Of a stretch of 64,000 nucleotides of DNA, positions 35,853 to 47,094 are shown one piece after another. A program made the translations under genes and the position numbers. The notes beneath the pieces were generated by a model. It made no database searches. It saw nothing but the letters and a program-made list of their open reading frames with translations, and was not told where the DNA came from. Each line of letters starts with the position of its first letter. Position 1 is the stretch's first letter. Source of the DNA: Pseudovirgaria hyperparasitica (Eukaryota; Ascomycota; Dothideomycetes; Acrospermales; Acrospermaceae). The stretch is taken from assembly GCF_010093815.1 (NCBI RefSeq), contig NW_022985570.1, forward strand, positions 273,968-337,967, in the 5' to 3' direction.

Positions 35853-37995
35853 TCATACCAGTTTTATTGTTCGTTGTTCCTCGCTTTTGAACCATGGAAG
35901 ACAGCCTTCGCGTGCAAGAAAATAGCCAACTCGCTCAAAAACCTCACCACCACGTCGAGACAACGCGAGGCCCCACGACGTCTGATCGGACGTGGAGACT
36001 CTCTCGATTTCATCCCTACAGCGATTTGGCGTGAAGCAACGAGCGAAGAGGAAAACCCAGTATATACCATGTTCGCTCGGAGTCGACGACACTGACGACA
36101 AGCTTGCTGTACTTGAGACATCGCTATCTCTACGTTCTGGATTCTCGCTGTCTGCGTCTAGATAAATCTCGCCGTATAAACCTTCGAGAAGATGATCATC
36201 TGGTCGAGCGAAAGGGTACCGACGTCGGATATCGGGGATGTTTGGACGCAGGTAGCCCATCAGATACAGTTCGGCGCTCGCGATGCGGGAGAAAGGGGCG
36301 TACGATAGTAACGGTCGTACCTCGCAATTGACAATCGATGCTTCTGCTTCGAACCAGTCGCATTCATCAGCTTGCCAGCTGAGTGGTCCGTCAAGCGACA
36401 TCCATGACCAGGAGGGCGCGCGCCAAACTTCCGAGCGAGTGGCACCTTTCGACATCCATGTCACCTCACGCAGGAGATGACGTCGCCAGAGCCCTGCAAG
36501 ACATTCGTCTTTCATCTCACTCTGCATATAAGAAACAACCCCTGACAGGGCAGGGAGCTTGTCCATTGGGTCGCTTAGAGCCCTCATGCTGTAGTCCCTG
36601 ACTATGCGCTTCCAGGCTCGGAAGTGTTCCGGTAGCTTGTTTGCTTGCATGGAGGTGGAGTTTATGATTGAGTGTATCCCAGGCGCCTGGGCGCTTAATG
36701 ACGGTCGCGTGAGCTTTCCTTGGTGCATCATACGGGTAGAATTCAGGCCAGCCTTTGCGCAGTAGGTGTTCCAGTCGATAGCTGGGTCGTCACACTGGTG
36801 GCCACCAAGGCACTTGAAGAAGCAACAATCACGACTGTAAATGAGCAGTCGGGGTGCAAGAAAAGTCTCTTGAAGGGTCCAAGCTCGTTCATACAGTGGT
36901 TCGCAGCCTTGCGAGGAGTCTTTGTGCCAAAGTTGGACGGAACCATCTTCACGAATTCGATCGCGGCCAACAGAATCCGGGTTCAAGCAGAACACCGGAA
37001 GGGTGATGACACTAGAATGTGCATCTCGTATATTCAGAAAGCTCTCTGCTGAGCTAGATGCACATGCTGCAACGATCGTCAAGTAAGCGTTCTGATAGAT
37101 TTGTTGCATATTGGCCATCTCTGTCTCCTTGTCCGCTATCGAATCCTGAATGATGCAGAGACGATCAATCCACAGATATCGTAGTCCGAGGTTCCTTGCA
37201 GTCAGCACGCCATCGCGAAGACTTGGTGGTAACTCTGAAATCGAAAATCCATGTAGATGTTTGGTCCATGTGTGCCGCGTAGTAGTGATGGGTTCAGGCG
37301 AGACCTTACCCCAGGCATAACTCATCGCCGCATAGTGACCTCTGGCACCTTCAGAGGCCATAAGATATAGCTGATCAGGAGCATCACCAATTACAACAAC
37401 ACGAGTTGGTAACAAAGGCCCCAGTCGCTGTGCTTCAATGCAACCATTGTGGTTCCTGTTGCAGTGTGCTATCCATGATCGGATCCGTGGGAATGAAGCT
37501 CTCATACCACTCACCGATGGGCTTTTGACAGTCGAGACTTGTCGAGAAAGAGGATTGTCTGATACATAGGTAAGGACTATGCTGATAGACAACTTGTACG
37601 AGTTTGGTGAACGTACCTGGATCAGTAGCCATGCTAAGCACTAATTCTCCTCCAAAGACATTATCGTGTATAGTGATTCTTAAGGCTCGTGGTAGAGACG
37701 CACCAGAAGTCTGACTCAGGCGAAACGCAAATAAAATCTCCTCGTCCGGTGCTTCTTGTAGGCCAACAAGGTATGAACGGCGTGAACGGCCAAAGATAGG
37801 TGTCGATTCCATCACTCTCATATCGTGGCGCTGAAGAAGCAGACAAAGTAGGCACCCTTGGTCTGCAGTTTTTGCCAGTGACCATCGCCTTCGTCTATAA
37901 AGCACTGGCTCATAATCACTCTCTGCATCATCAGAAGTCCAGAATGTAGCCGTGTTGGTGAATATGTTTGCGCAGTATGCACAGGGAGATGTCAT
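35853..37995 (-). CDS. Heterokaryon incompatibility (HET) domain protein
   Basis: Minus-strand exons 37995-37617 and 37558-35853 join in phase (an Asp codon is split) to 694 residues. The N-terminal region has cysteine pairs (CAYC, CLLC) often seen before fungal HET domains. The HET domain begins at YAAMSYAWGKVSPEPI and continues with LPPSLRDGVLTARNLGLRYL, WIDRLCIIQDSIADKETEMA, MQQIYQNAYLTIVAACASSS and ERAWTLQETFLAPRLLIYSR. The C-terminal part holds WRAPSWSWMSLDG, typical of the family. HET proteins mediate nonself recognition and cell death after fusion, although most members have no demonstrated allorecognition role. Without the 58-bp intron (37559-37616) the two halves lie in different frames; GTACGT...TATCAG restores one frame. 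I see no partner gene (such as a NACHT or SNARE partner) next to it. Confidence 0.9.
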
Positions 37996-38495
37996 TGTGC
38001 TAAATGCACCGAGTAATAGAGTTCCTACGTCGCTACGACACTTCAAAGTCCCACGAGGGCCGATCCGAGGTAGATGTGCATTTGGCAGCTGTCAAACTTG
38101 TCATGACTTGGGACCCTTTTCTCATAGCAACTAACGAGCTGGAGCGGAGTCGAGGCGCGGCCCCGATGATGCGTGAGTGGTTACACCATCTTCTCCCGTT
38201 ACGAGGCTGACAGGGCCGAGAGCTAGACAATAAGTGAGTGTCGAAGGAAACACATGCCCGATGGTTCATGGTGCGGTCAGATTGTAAACAGCATCCATGC
38301 AGTGACCGCTAGGTAGTCAAGTGGCGTTTGATTTCTCGGGGACCGTCGAGGACAGGCCAATTAGCGACCTTCCCCGGGTCACTTCTTTGTATCTATGTAA
38401 TTGAGTGTCGAGGGCATTGATGTCACTACAAACTACAAGTTGTCTAGATCAGATGTGGCAACAAGTCAGTTTCCCTTTACACATGTGTTTTGGAG
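37996..38495. promoter_or_regulatory. Upstream region of the HET gene and 3' flank of ROK1
   Basis: 500 bp between the HET start codon and the ROK1 stop codon, both genes on the minus strand. I see no gene and no distinct motif. Confidence 0.4.
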
Positions 38496-40694
38496 TCAAC
38501 TGCTAAATTCATCCGAGTCGACGTCATCACCACCTGCACCTTTTGATTGACTCTTCTTACGCTTTCTGGCTTCGACCTTTGTGCTGATTTTACCGACACC
38601 CTTGGCTAATTTTGCTCCCGGTCTCCTGGCTTCCACGCCTCTTTTTTTAAGCGACTTCTTCTCGTTTTTGCTGGGCGTGGGTAGACTATCGAACAGCCAT
38701 TGTTGGCTCTTTATATCGCCAACTAGATCTTCACTAGGGACACCTTCCTTTCCGCGCAATTTTTCTGCGGCTGCAATCACGTTCGTGATGCTTTTCATAT
38801 GCGGCACATCCTCTTTAGCCCAAAGCGTCACTGCTATACCCCCGTCACGACCAGCACGACCAGTGCGTCCGACACGGTGCACATAGGTCGCAGCACTGGC
38901 AGGAGCATCATAATTGACCACGCCATTTAAGCCCTTGAAGTCAACACCCCGAGCAAGCAGGTCCGTTGTGACAAGCACCCATACCTCACCCTTGCGAAAT
39001 CGAGCTAGTGTATTTGCGCGTATGGTTTCGGAAAGGCTGGAGTGCAGTACAGCGATCCGTGCGGAACCACCTGCTTCAGGAGGTATATCATATTGAAGTT
39101 CCGCGTGAAGCGCAAGTGCACGGGGAATCGTCTGGGTGAAGATAAGGAACGGCGGACGTAATGCAGAGTCGGTCGACGAGGTAGGCCGAAGAAGTTGACG
39201 GACGGCCAACAACTTTCCGGGTTCCGTAGCACAGTATACGAGTTTGTGAGTTATGTTGGGCACGGCAGTATCTTTCAATCCTATGACCAGACGGACAATA
39301 GGAGCTCGTCGAGGTCTGCTTGAGCCCATCGAAGTCTGCTTCATTGACAGTTCGACTGCCTTTCTTTGCGAAGTGATTGTAGACACTACAAGCGACTCGA
39401 CATTTGAACCCATCGTTGCTGACCAGAGGCTGACACGAAGAGATGGAGAAGTACAGCTCTTCCAGATCGATAGTGTCTGTTCTCGAAACAAAGGGTCTAG
39501 GAGGACGTCAGCCTCATCGAGGATAAGATACCTTGCACCGCGAAGGGGCAGCGTAGTCCCAGTAGTATCAGTCAATGCATTCACCAAGGCCAGCGGTGTC
39601 GATACAAGGATATCGGCCTTGACCAGTTGTCCCCTTTTTCTCGTTTTTGCAGGCCCTGTAGTCTCATTAGGCTCCACTACACTACTATCACTATCATCAT
39701 CGGATGTGCGGTCGTCACTTGTAGTTGCGGGCTCGGTTCGTTCGACAACCTCCATGCCTTTGCGCATAAGCGCAAACTTGACTTTGGTTCCCTGGCTGAG
39801 CTTTCTGCCTTCGTTCACAATTTGTGAAGCCAGTTCCTTTGTAGGCGCGACCACAATAGCTCTGGGCGTGACATCATCCCCGTCGGCAAGGGTTTCATCG
39901 TTCGAAGATGCCTTGAGCTTTGCAATTGAATCAACTACAGGTATGAGGAATGCAAGGGTTTTACCACTGCCTGTTGGGGCCACCGCGAGGAGATTGGGCG
40001 TTTCCCAGACAGAATCTTCCAGATCGGTCGAGGAGCTCAGGAGGAGAGGCAAAGAGCCGAGCTGAACCTCTGTAGGTATGGTGTACGCTTGCTGCCTGAT
40101 ATTTCTCACAATGCGCCCGTGTACGCCATAACGTGTCCGCAAATGCTCAAAATCCTGCAACGGCTGGGGATATATTTCTGTTTTCTTCTTCACAGGCGCC
40201 TCCTCAGCGTTGCTACGCTTCTTTTTCTTGCTATGTTTCTCGCGCTTTTTGGTGACAAGGTCTGCCTGCAGATTTTCCAACACGGTTATCTTAATTTTGT
40301 GGGTGCGCAGGATCTTTTTGCATTCTTCCTCACCCAATACTGGCTTGTCTGTACCAACTCCATCGGTAGTCTCCTGGATTTTGTCTGTAGAGAATTTGGT
40401 CTCTTTCTTAGACTTTCCTGCTCCGCCTTGCCTGTTTCTGCCGTCACCGTCGCCTTTTGCTGCTGCCTGCAGCGGTTCGGCGAAGAAATTTAGCTCCTGC
40501 GGAAGATCACCGTCGCCGTTTTCTGCCTTTCTCTTTTTGCGAGGTGGCTCGGATTCGTCACATTTTGGCGCATGGCTCGCGAAGAGTTGCGGGTTGTTCG
40601 TCTGGCCGCTTGATGGGGTTTTCGAGGCACTAGTTTGATGGGAATTTGCTTTCGAATATTTTGTGGATCGCGTGAGGAGCTTAAGGACGTCCAT
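38496..40694 (-). CDS. ROK1: DEAD-box ATP-dependent RNA helicase Rok1 (DDX52 family)
   Basis: Nucleolar helicase for early 40S ribosome (18S rRNA) processing. It is a single exon of 732 residues. The N-terminus MDVLKLLTRSTKYSK matches the Rok1 group, followed by a Lys-rich disordered region with nuclear signals (PRKKRKAENG, KHSKKKKRSN). Helicase motifs in order: PTEVQLGSLPLLL (Q-motif region), APTGSGKT (residues about 239-246), PTKELA, LVSTPLAL, DEAD (393-396), SAT (425-427), FTQTIPRALALHAEL, LVTTDLLARGVDF and HRVGRTGRAGR. Between motifs Ia and Ib sits an acidic Ser/Asp/Glu insertion (about 322-348), longer than I expect for the family. The C-terminal tail is basic. Confidence 0.94.
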   Translation of the reverse strand: MDVLKLLTRSTKYSKANSHQTSASKTPSSGQTNNPQLFASHAPKCDESEPPRKKRKAENGDGDLPQELNFFAEPLQAAAKGDGDGRNRQGGAGKSKKETKFSTDKIQETTDGVGTDKPVLGEEECKKILRTHKIKITVLENLQADLVTKKREKHSKKKKRSNAEEAPVKKKTEIYPQPLQDFEHLRTRYGVHGRIVRNIRQQAYTIPTEVQLGSLPLLLSSSTDLEDSVWETPNLLAVAPTGSGKTLAFLIPVVDSIAKLKASSNDETLADGDDVTPRAIVVAPTKELASQIVNEGRKLSQGTKVKFALMRKGMEVVERTEPATTSDDRTSDDDSDSSVVEPNETTGPAKTRKRGQLVKADILVSTPLALVNALTDTTGTTLPLRGARYLILDEADVLLDPLFREQTLSIWKSCTSPSLRVSLWSATMGSNVESLVVSTITSQRKAVELSMKQTSMGSSRPRRAPIVRLVIGLKDTAVPNITHKLVYCATEPGKLLAVRQLLRPTSSTDSALRPPFLIFTQTIPRALALHAELQYDIPPEAGGSARIAVLHSSLSETIRANTLARFRKGEVWVLVTTDLLARGVDFKGLNGVVNYDAPASAATYVHRVGRTGRAGRDGGIAVTLWAKEDVPHMKSITNVIAAAEKLRGKEGVPSEDLVGDIKSQQWLFDSLPTPSKNEKKSLKKRGVEARRPGAKLAKGVGKISTKVEARKRKKSQSKGAGGDDVDSDEFSS

Positions 40695-41133
40695 GAGGCC
40701 GGGTACACGCCCTATGTCCTCATAGAGTGTTTATTGTGATGGTGCAGAACCTAGACAAGCCTGAGCAGATCCAGGTAAGAAATGCTCAAAAAATCCGAAC
40801 TATAGAATAGACGCTAATAGCCCGGCGTTAGCGGACAAACCTTGTCCCTCAGTACCACATGTTGAGAGTGCATATCATAACAGTTTTAGCTCATTCATAG
40901 TCAGTGTTTGCACATTCTCTGTAATAACTATGTATTTGATAAACTTCCTACATGTACAGTGACACAGGGGGATCTAAGAGGCTGTATGTACGATGCATAC
41001 AGACACGAGCGCACTGAGAGAACAGAACAAAAAGTCCGGGATGTACAGGGTCTCTGTCCATTGCCCTCGAGTAAGGTGTATCCATCTCATTTTTACGACA
41101 ATGATCCGCTCTCATGCGTGCATGTCTGTGTAT
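40695..41133. other. Intergenic, 439 bp
   Basis: Upstream region of ROK1 and 3' flank of the ATP synthase gene, both minus strand. I see nothing beyond short chance frames. Confidence 0.4.
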
Positions 41134-41905
41134 CTAATGGCCCTCGCCATGTTTCCCGCCCCTGTAGCCGACGAGTTTCATTCTTCCAATTATCTCGCCA
41201 ATAGTAAAGAAGCCTATTACCTCCGCTGCAATTACACCCGCTGAGGCGTACTGTGCGTGACTCATGCTCCTGATCTGACCAAGTATGTTGCTAGGTTGGA
41301 AAGATTGTGCGCTGGGTGCAGCGTTCTTGATCGATCCGCCGCGGATACTGTTGATGGCATTTTGGTAATATGACTGGAATGTCTGCAATGATCTTGGGAA
41401 ACAATGGTCAGTACAAGTGAGTGGGCGAAGAGTCGCAGAACTTACGGTGGGTTCATGCTCCTTTGCTCAAACATGATCTTCCCAAGCTCCAGTCCGACTC
41501 TTCCATAGTAAACTACGCGAGGTATCAAGGCTAGCAATTGTTAGTAAGTAGCTTTGTCGCCTGATTTTGCTAGGTAGTAAGTATGGCGGGTCTGATTGAT
41601 GATGCGGTTGACTCATACTGCCAATAGGAGATGTGCGACTTACAAGATACAAAGCCAATTGTTCCACTGGTCTTTGCCACTGCGGCATCAGCTGCACTGC
41701 TAGCCTGGCTCACTACATTCGAAGCGGAAGATTGGACTTTGGACAAGCCCTCCGAGGCCTTGCTCTTTACTTCAGCGCCCTTCTCTTTGACAGCATTGGC
41801 CGCATTGCCGGCAGCTTCGGAGGTTGAGGACGCATTGCGCAAGGCAGGGCGACGGATCACAAAACGTGATTGTCTCAGCACTGCGCGAGATGCGTGCAGT
41901 GGCAT
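41134..41905 (-). CDS. ATP20: Mitochondrial F1Fo ATP synthase subunit g
   Basis: Small Fo-sector subunit that supports ATP synthase dimers and cristae shape. Minus-strand exons 41905-41644, 41530-41446 and 41392-41134 join in phase to 201 residues. A mitochondrial presequence (MPLHASRAVLRQSRFVIRRP) precedes an Ala/Ser/Lys amphipathic helix region (EKGAEVKSKASEGLSKVQSS). The conserved domain follows: LIPRVVYYGRVGLELGKIMF, then NPPSLQTFQSYYQNAINSIR and, near the C-terminus, the membrane helix GVIAAEVIGFFTIGEIIGR, which contains a GxxxG motif (GEIIG) of the kind used for helix packing in this subunit. The intron after the first exon is 113 bp, longer than most here. All three splice junctions restore known family sequence. 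Confidence 0.93.
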
Positions 41906-44900
41906 TTTAGAGGAGAGGGGATGGTGTGGGTTGAGGTGGTCGATGGTATTGGATGTTGTGAGCTCCTTGTCGGAAGTGTTCAGAATTCTGAGATGCGAGC
42001 TTTACTCTTGGCATTCTCGGGCATTTCCGGCCCGACCAGACAACCTCAGATGTCTCTGTCATTGTGTCGCACACATACAACACAGAAACATGCTTTGCCG
42101 TCATTATCGAAACACCATTAAATACTCAATTCAATCCAGCCAAATCTATATTCAGAGTTGAATGGTCAGACTCATCGTGTATCTCCACCATTGGCTTCTC
42201 CGAGACCTCGCTGACCTCGAATGTCCGCCTGGAACTTAGAAACCCCTTGTCGTCTTAATATAACATTCGGATCCATCAATGATTAATGATTCGGTCGTAG
42301 CAATCATGCTCAAGGATGAATTTAGCGGACGCTATCGAATCGATGTGTTCTCGGACCGACCTAGCATCTTCAAAAGCAATCTCTTAGCTTAGGGTGTCCG
42401 CCACCTCCTATCACTATAGACAGGGCATCTAGGCCATGGACGCATGGGTATGCTGCGTTCATTTAACGCACGACCACGAGTGTTGGATTCATCACCAAAT
42501 CTCACTAATACAGCCACAAGTATAAGGAAACTAGCGAAGGCGTTTTCTGTATAACCCTACTTCGAAAGTTCTGGTCATGGGGCTCTGACTGGTGAATTAT
42601 GTCATGTTCAGTCTGTGGAAAATGCTCACTGCAATGTGGCTTATAACTGTTTAGGAGAAGATTCTCAAGATGCACTGCATACTGCGACAAGATTCACACT
42701 CACCAAGCAAGCACGTTTTCTCGTGGTCATAGCCACCTGTGTAACACGGAGGCGATACCTTTGCTACCACTCAATGTTCGAATAACTGAAAGTTTCTTTA
42801 GTCTTCTGCATCACTATTTAAGCACCATCGACCATATTACACCGGTAGTTCACGGATCCCCACTGTGTCCCTCTACGTCGGAGACCCAAGAAATGCTCCC
42901 ATAGTGAAATGGTTCGCCGAGAAGAAACTGTGCCTCAGACGCACATAGAATACCTTTTAGTCACTTGCAGATTACACGCGAGCGATTGGGGGCCCGGAAT
43001 ATGCTTCTTTCATTCGACGATCCTCCAGATGCGACCACTACTAGCATGGCGCACACGCCGGTAACCTCTATTCGCACATTCCAAAAACAACTTTTATGTG
43101 CACGCGGCATTCGCGGGAGTACTGCCCCATACCACCATCAATAGCAAACAGCGTATGCGGCGACTCGCAGTAGTGCCGCACTAAGACGTATGCACCGATG
43201 GTGGAATGCGCCCCTATACGAGAGTGATCCCTCTCAATTACATCGCATCGCGTCTGTAGGCAGGTGTTTGAGAGAATTCTAAGAAGAAGAATTTTCTGGT
43301 CGTGGAATTGAGGCCGCTGGTGCCGCCTGCTGAAGTGACTCGGGACGATCTCCGCCTGTGCGATGTGACCGTGTTGTGAAGGACTGTATTGTAATGATGC
43401 CTGTTGATGCCTTTTCGGAATAGTCTATATAGACGAGTGGGCACTGACAGCGCTCTTCCTGGCTGCTGCTAACTCGAGATGGTAATATGGTACGCGGTGT
43501 CATCGGCTTTTTTTGCTGTTCTGTTCTTTCCCCTCGTGAAACATGACGACTAGAGCAGTCAGCAGCTAGTATAGGTTTGGTCAACGAGTCGCTGTGCGCT
43601 TGATAGGCGAAAATCTTACACACCACCGACATTGCTACGCGCCGGAGTTTAGTCCACTCTGAGAATATGACTCGCCACCGGCAGCTGGGTTGCAGGAAGG
43701 AGACGTCAAGATTCTGAGAAATCATCTTTTGTCCGAGAGATAGGGTACAGAGATTGTAGAACCATGTTGACGTTTAGAGCACGTACAGAAAATGTGAGCA
43801 GTGTGCCATTGAACAGAGTCAAAACTCTGCTCAGGGGTAGAGTGGAGGGTTGTCAAGGTATACATCAATGGAGAGAATGACCACAATTTCCCACAAGCGA
43901 AGTCATTGTTTTTCAATATCACACATAGATGTTGCTACTACGCCAAGGAGATAGAGTCTCAAGGAACGACGATCAGGAGGTAGCACAACTTAGGGAACTT
44001 TTAGATCAAAGGTTCCAGTATTTCGACTGCAAGATCTGGATGGGGCGGATCTGTGGAGAACAGCACTTCACCAGGCAGCTTTGAACTACGTGTCTAGTCA
44101 CACGTAGTCGAAGATCCTCATGCGCGACAAAGCCCTCCGTTCCCTTTCGAGGATTCCATGCATAGGTCTCTTGATGTTGCACTCCGCCGATTGTCAGTCA
44201 CCAACACTCCAATTGTCATATTGGCAATGCGTCTCTGTACAGCGTAGTTGGGTCGACCCAGTAGCGGACAGGATTAAGATTGGCGAAGAGCGGTTTGTGA
44301 CATCGGTCCACATGTCTGCTTTGCGCGAAATGAGCAACCAATAATGCCGGCACTTGCGAACATGACTTCAGCGAGACTTTTCCCTTCGAAGTGACATATC
44401 TCGTGTCGGGCGATCGTCGATGGGCCCAGAAAAGGCGCTGTGAGAAGCTGCCTCCTACGACGTAAGTAAATGATAGTCGCTACTAGAATGACAGCGGGAA
44501 TGACAGCATTCAAGCGCCACTCAACTTAGGAACGGTAAGGTGACTAAATATATGGACGGATTCGAGAGTCATGTACACTCCATGCACTGTGCACGTTCCC
44601 AGGTTAGGTCTTGAACCGAGCGGCCTTGGAAGTTCTGAACAGTGACCTGCTCACCACCGTGGCACCACCCTCACCCTGTAGATCACCAGAAGGCGTTGAG
44701 CTGCTATGCATCGGCAGCGGGACGGAGGGGTTCCCCCCGTAGAGCCCTGTCCCAGTCAAAGGCCGCATGCATGACATAATTAGGAGTTCGTTGAATAGTG
44801 TAGATGTGCTCGTGGAAGAGTTAGGATAAATTGTTGTTGACATAATTGAGCATACGTTGGGAGTGTCCAGGGTTCCACATGGAGATGGAGAAAATGTCGA

Positions 44901-47094
44901 CTGACCCCCGGTCAACTCGGGCAGGTCAAGGAACTTTAGGATATTCAAGGAAGAGACGGTGGTGACCATTGTCGAGGACAGGAAGCAGACGCAGACGCAC
45001 ACACTTACTACTCGATCAGCCACGATCGACGATATTGGAAGCGAAAGCGATGGATGCAGGCTTTAACTTGTTTTGCAGAACGATGGCTTGCACTTTGCAC
45101 TAGATGTGGTAGTCTCTGCTCGCACGCAGCACCAACACACCACCAGCCTGTGTACTGCTCCGCTCTGCTACGGCAGCTATCTGCTTATGGCTTTGAAAGG
45201 TGCACTTGGTGGCGTCGCAGATGATGCAAGACAATACAATGCAGGCCTCATAGAGGGCAGGATAATGTCGTTTCGTACCCGGGTCCAGCATCAGTAGAGG
45301 CAGATGGTGTAGTAAAATGACCGTCAGTCAAAGTGATCTATCTCATTTTCAATCTTGCCCAGTGACCGACCAGTGGAAGAAGGGGCGGCACGGAGGAAAG
45401 ATAAAAGATGATTTATATGTAAGGGTGTTGTGCTTGTTTACCCTCGTCTTCCAACCCTAGCTTGCCTTGCACTTCATGCTTAATGGTCAACCACATACAC
45501 AAGTCGACATCGAACTCACATTTTTGCTGCATTTACAACATGCCGACATCATGCGGTATTGTTAACCGATGGATGCGCACGCTGATGGATGCAGACCCCA
45601 GCCTGGCGCGACCCGAAAAACAGGGACTGGCTGTTGCAGCCACTTTTTCTCTTCGGCCTTCCATTTCGACACGTCAATGCAGGATACTACGAAAGATAAG
45701 TCTGAGTGCAGGTGGAGAGGCAGAAAATCCTGAGTTGAAATAATAGTGCTCCGATGTTGACTTTTCAATTGGGTGTGTGGAGCAATTGGACGTCGTAGAG
45801 ATGTCACAACGAGCCGAGGGCGTCGGTTCATGTCGAAGCTGGCGCCGGCATGTCATGTTAACGTATGCTGCGCATCCAATCGTTCGGATGGACGGGTGCG
45901 GCACGGCAGAAGCAAAGAAGAACGTGGAGAGATATGTAACTATGTATCTAAGACGTCTAGAGCTGATGGGTGAGCCACCATGCCAGGACAATTGGATCCA
46001 TCATTTCTTGAACCACAGAATAAAGATATCTGGCGCTTACGGCGACAAAAAGCTATGGGATACATTCGACTCCCACGGGGTAATAATCTCTCGATGCTTA
46101 GAGGATCGCAGTACAGTTATGCAACACAGCGACTCGTGTTTGTATTCTCGGTCGCTTCCTCGGCCTCTGTGCATCCCTTTCGGTTGTACACGCATATATG
46201 GCTCTAGAAACTATACTCGTTAACGTTAATGCCGTTACAGCTGTGCAGTGGAAGCCCCAAGCACAGGCAGAGGACACTTACGTTATCCACTAGGTCGTTG
46301 GTCGCCTCATTCGATTGGCGACTTGGATCCTGGGGACTCCGCATAAGATGATTACGATGGGGCTGACTGCGACTGCATCCGTGCGACCAACAGACAGGCA
46401 CAGGCTGCCTTGTGTTATGCAGTCTCTCTTATTCATTACAAGGTTCATTGTTTTCTTTCCAGCGCGCGCTTCTCTCTGTGCGCGTGCTACTTTACCTTGT
46501 CTATTTCCTATTTGGTCCAGATTTCCGCACACTGACAGCATACATATTCTGCTGATGAGATTGGATCTGTTCGCAAGATTGCGTGGGATCTTGTAAGCGC
46601 CTACGCCATCAGACACTTCCACCAGTCCCGTCTATAGCCCCCTCCCCCCTCTGGCGTCCTGAAAGTGAGATGTATGGCGTGCAGGAGTGTGGATCGCAAA
46701 AACGGCCGATGTCTCTATTACAAGGAACTAAGCTCCTCCCTTGTCCATTCCTGCCGCCACTTATCCCGAACCATCACCCGTCGACGTCCTGTGCAAACGA
46801 TACGCGCAATTGACCCTCGACTCCCCTCTGTCCATTGCATCTGCTGCAGTTCCTGAGAGTGCCTCCAGCGCCTCCCAGGATTGCATCAGATGCTTGTCGC
46901 AGACTAAACCCTGGTCATGTACTATCTATGGTCTGGTGGCCGGCCAGGCTTCGTTACTCTGTCTTTCCTATTTATCTTCAACTTGCCGCCCACATTGACG
47001 TCTTTCGGTCTTCTACAATCCCACCTATGTCTACCCTCCTCCAAGTTTCTCTCTAACAGGGTCACACTGTGGTTCCCTAGTCCCTCGTTTCGGC
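41906..47094. other. Large, mostly empty intergenic region (5.2 kb)
   Basis: The longest gene-poor stretch of the window. Short open frames occur on both strands, without recognisable domains. The best weak candidate is on the minus strand at 45023-44274: a Ser/Thr-rich frame (44604-45023) followed by a second frame (44274-44513) with a short hydrophobic helix and an arginine cluster (AVIPAVILVATIIYLRRRRQ). That could be a spliced single-pass protein, but I could not find a clean intron. No repeat, RNA gene or transposon ends were seen. Confidence 0.5.

Noticed and set aside
43279-43725. 148-codon minus-strand frame
   Set aside because: No recognisable feature and no adjacent exon; likely chance.
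45000-45023. CVCVCV-coding GT/AC dinucleotide stretch as a possible repeat array
   Set aside because: Too short (about 10 dinucleotide steps, imperfect) to be called a repeat; certainly not a CRISPR-like array.
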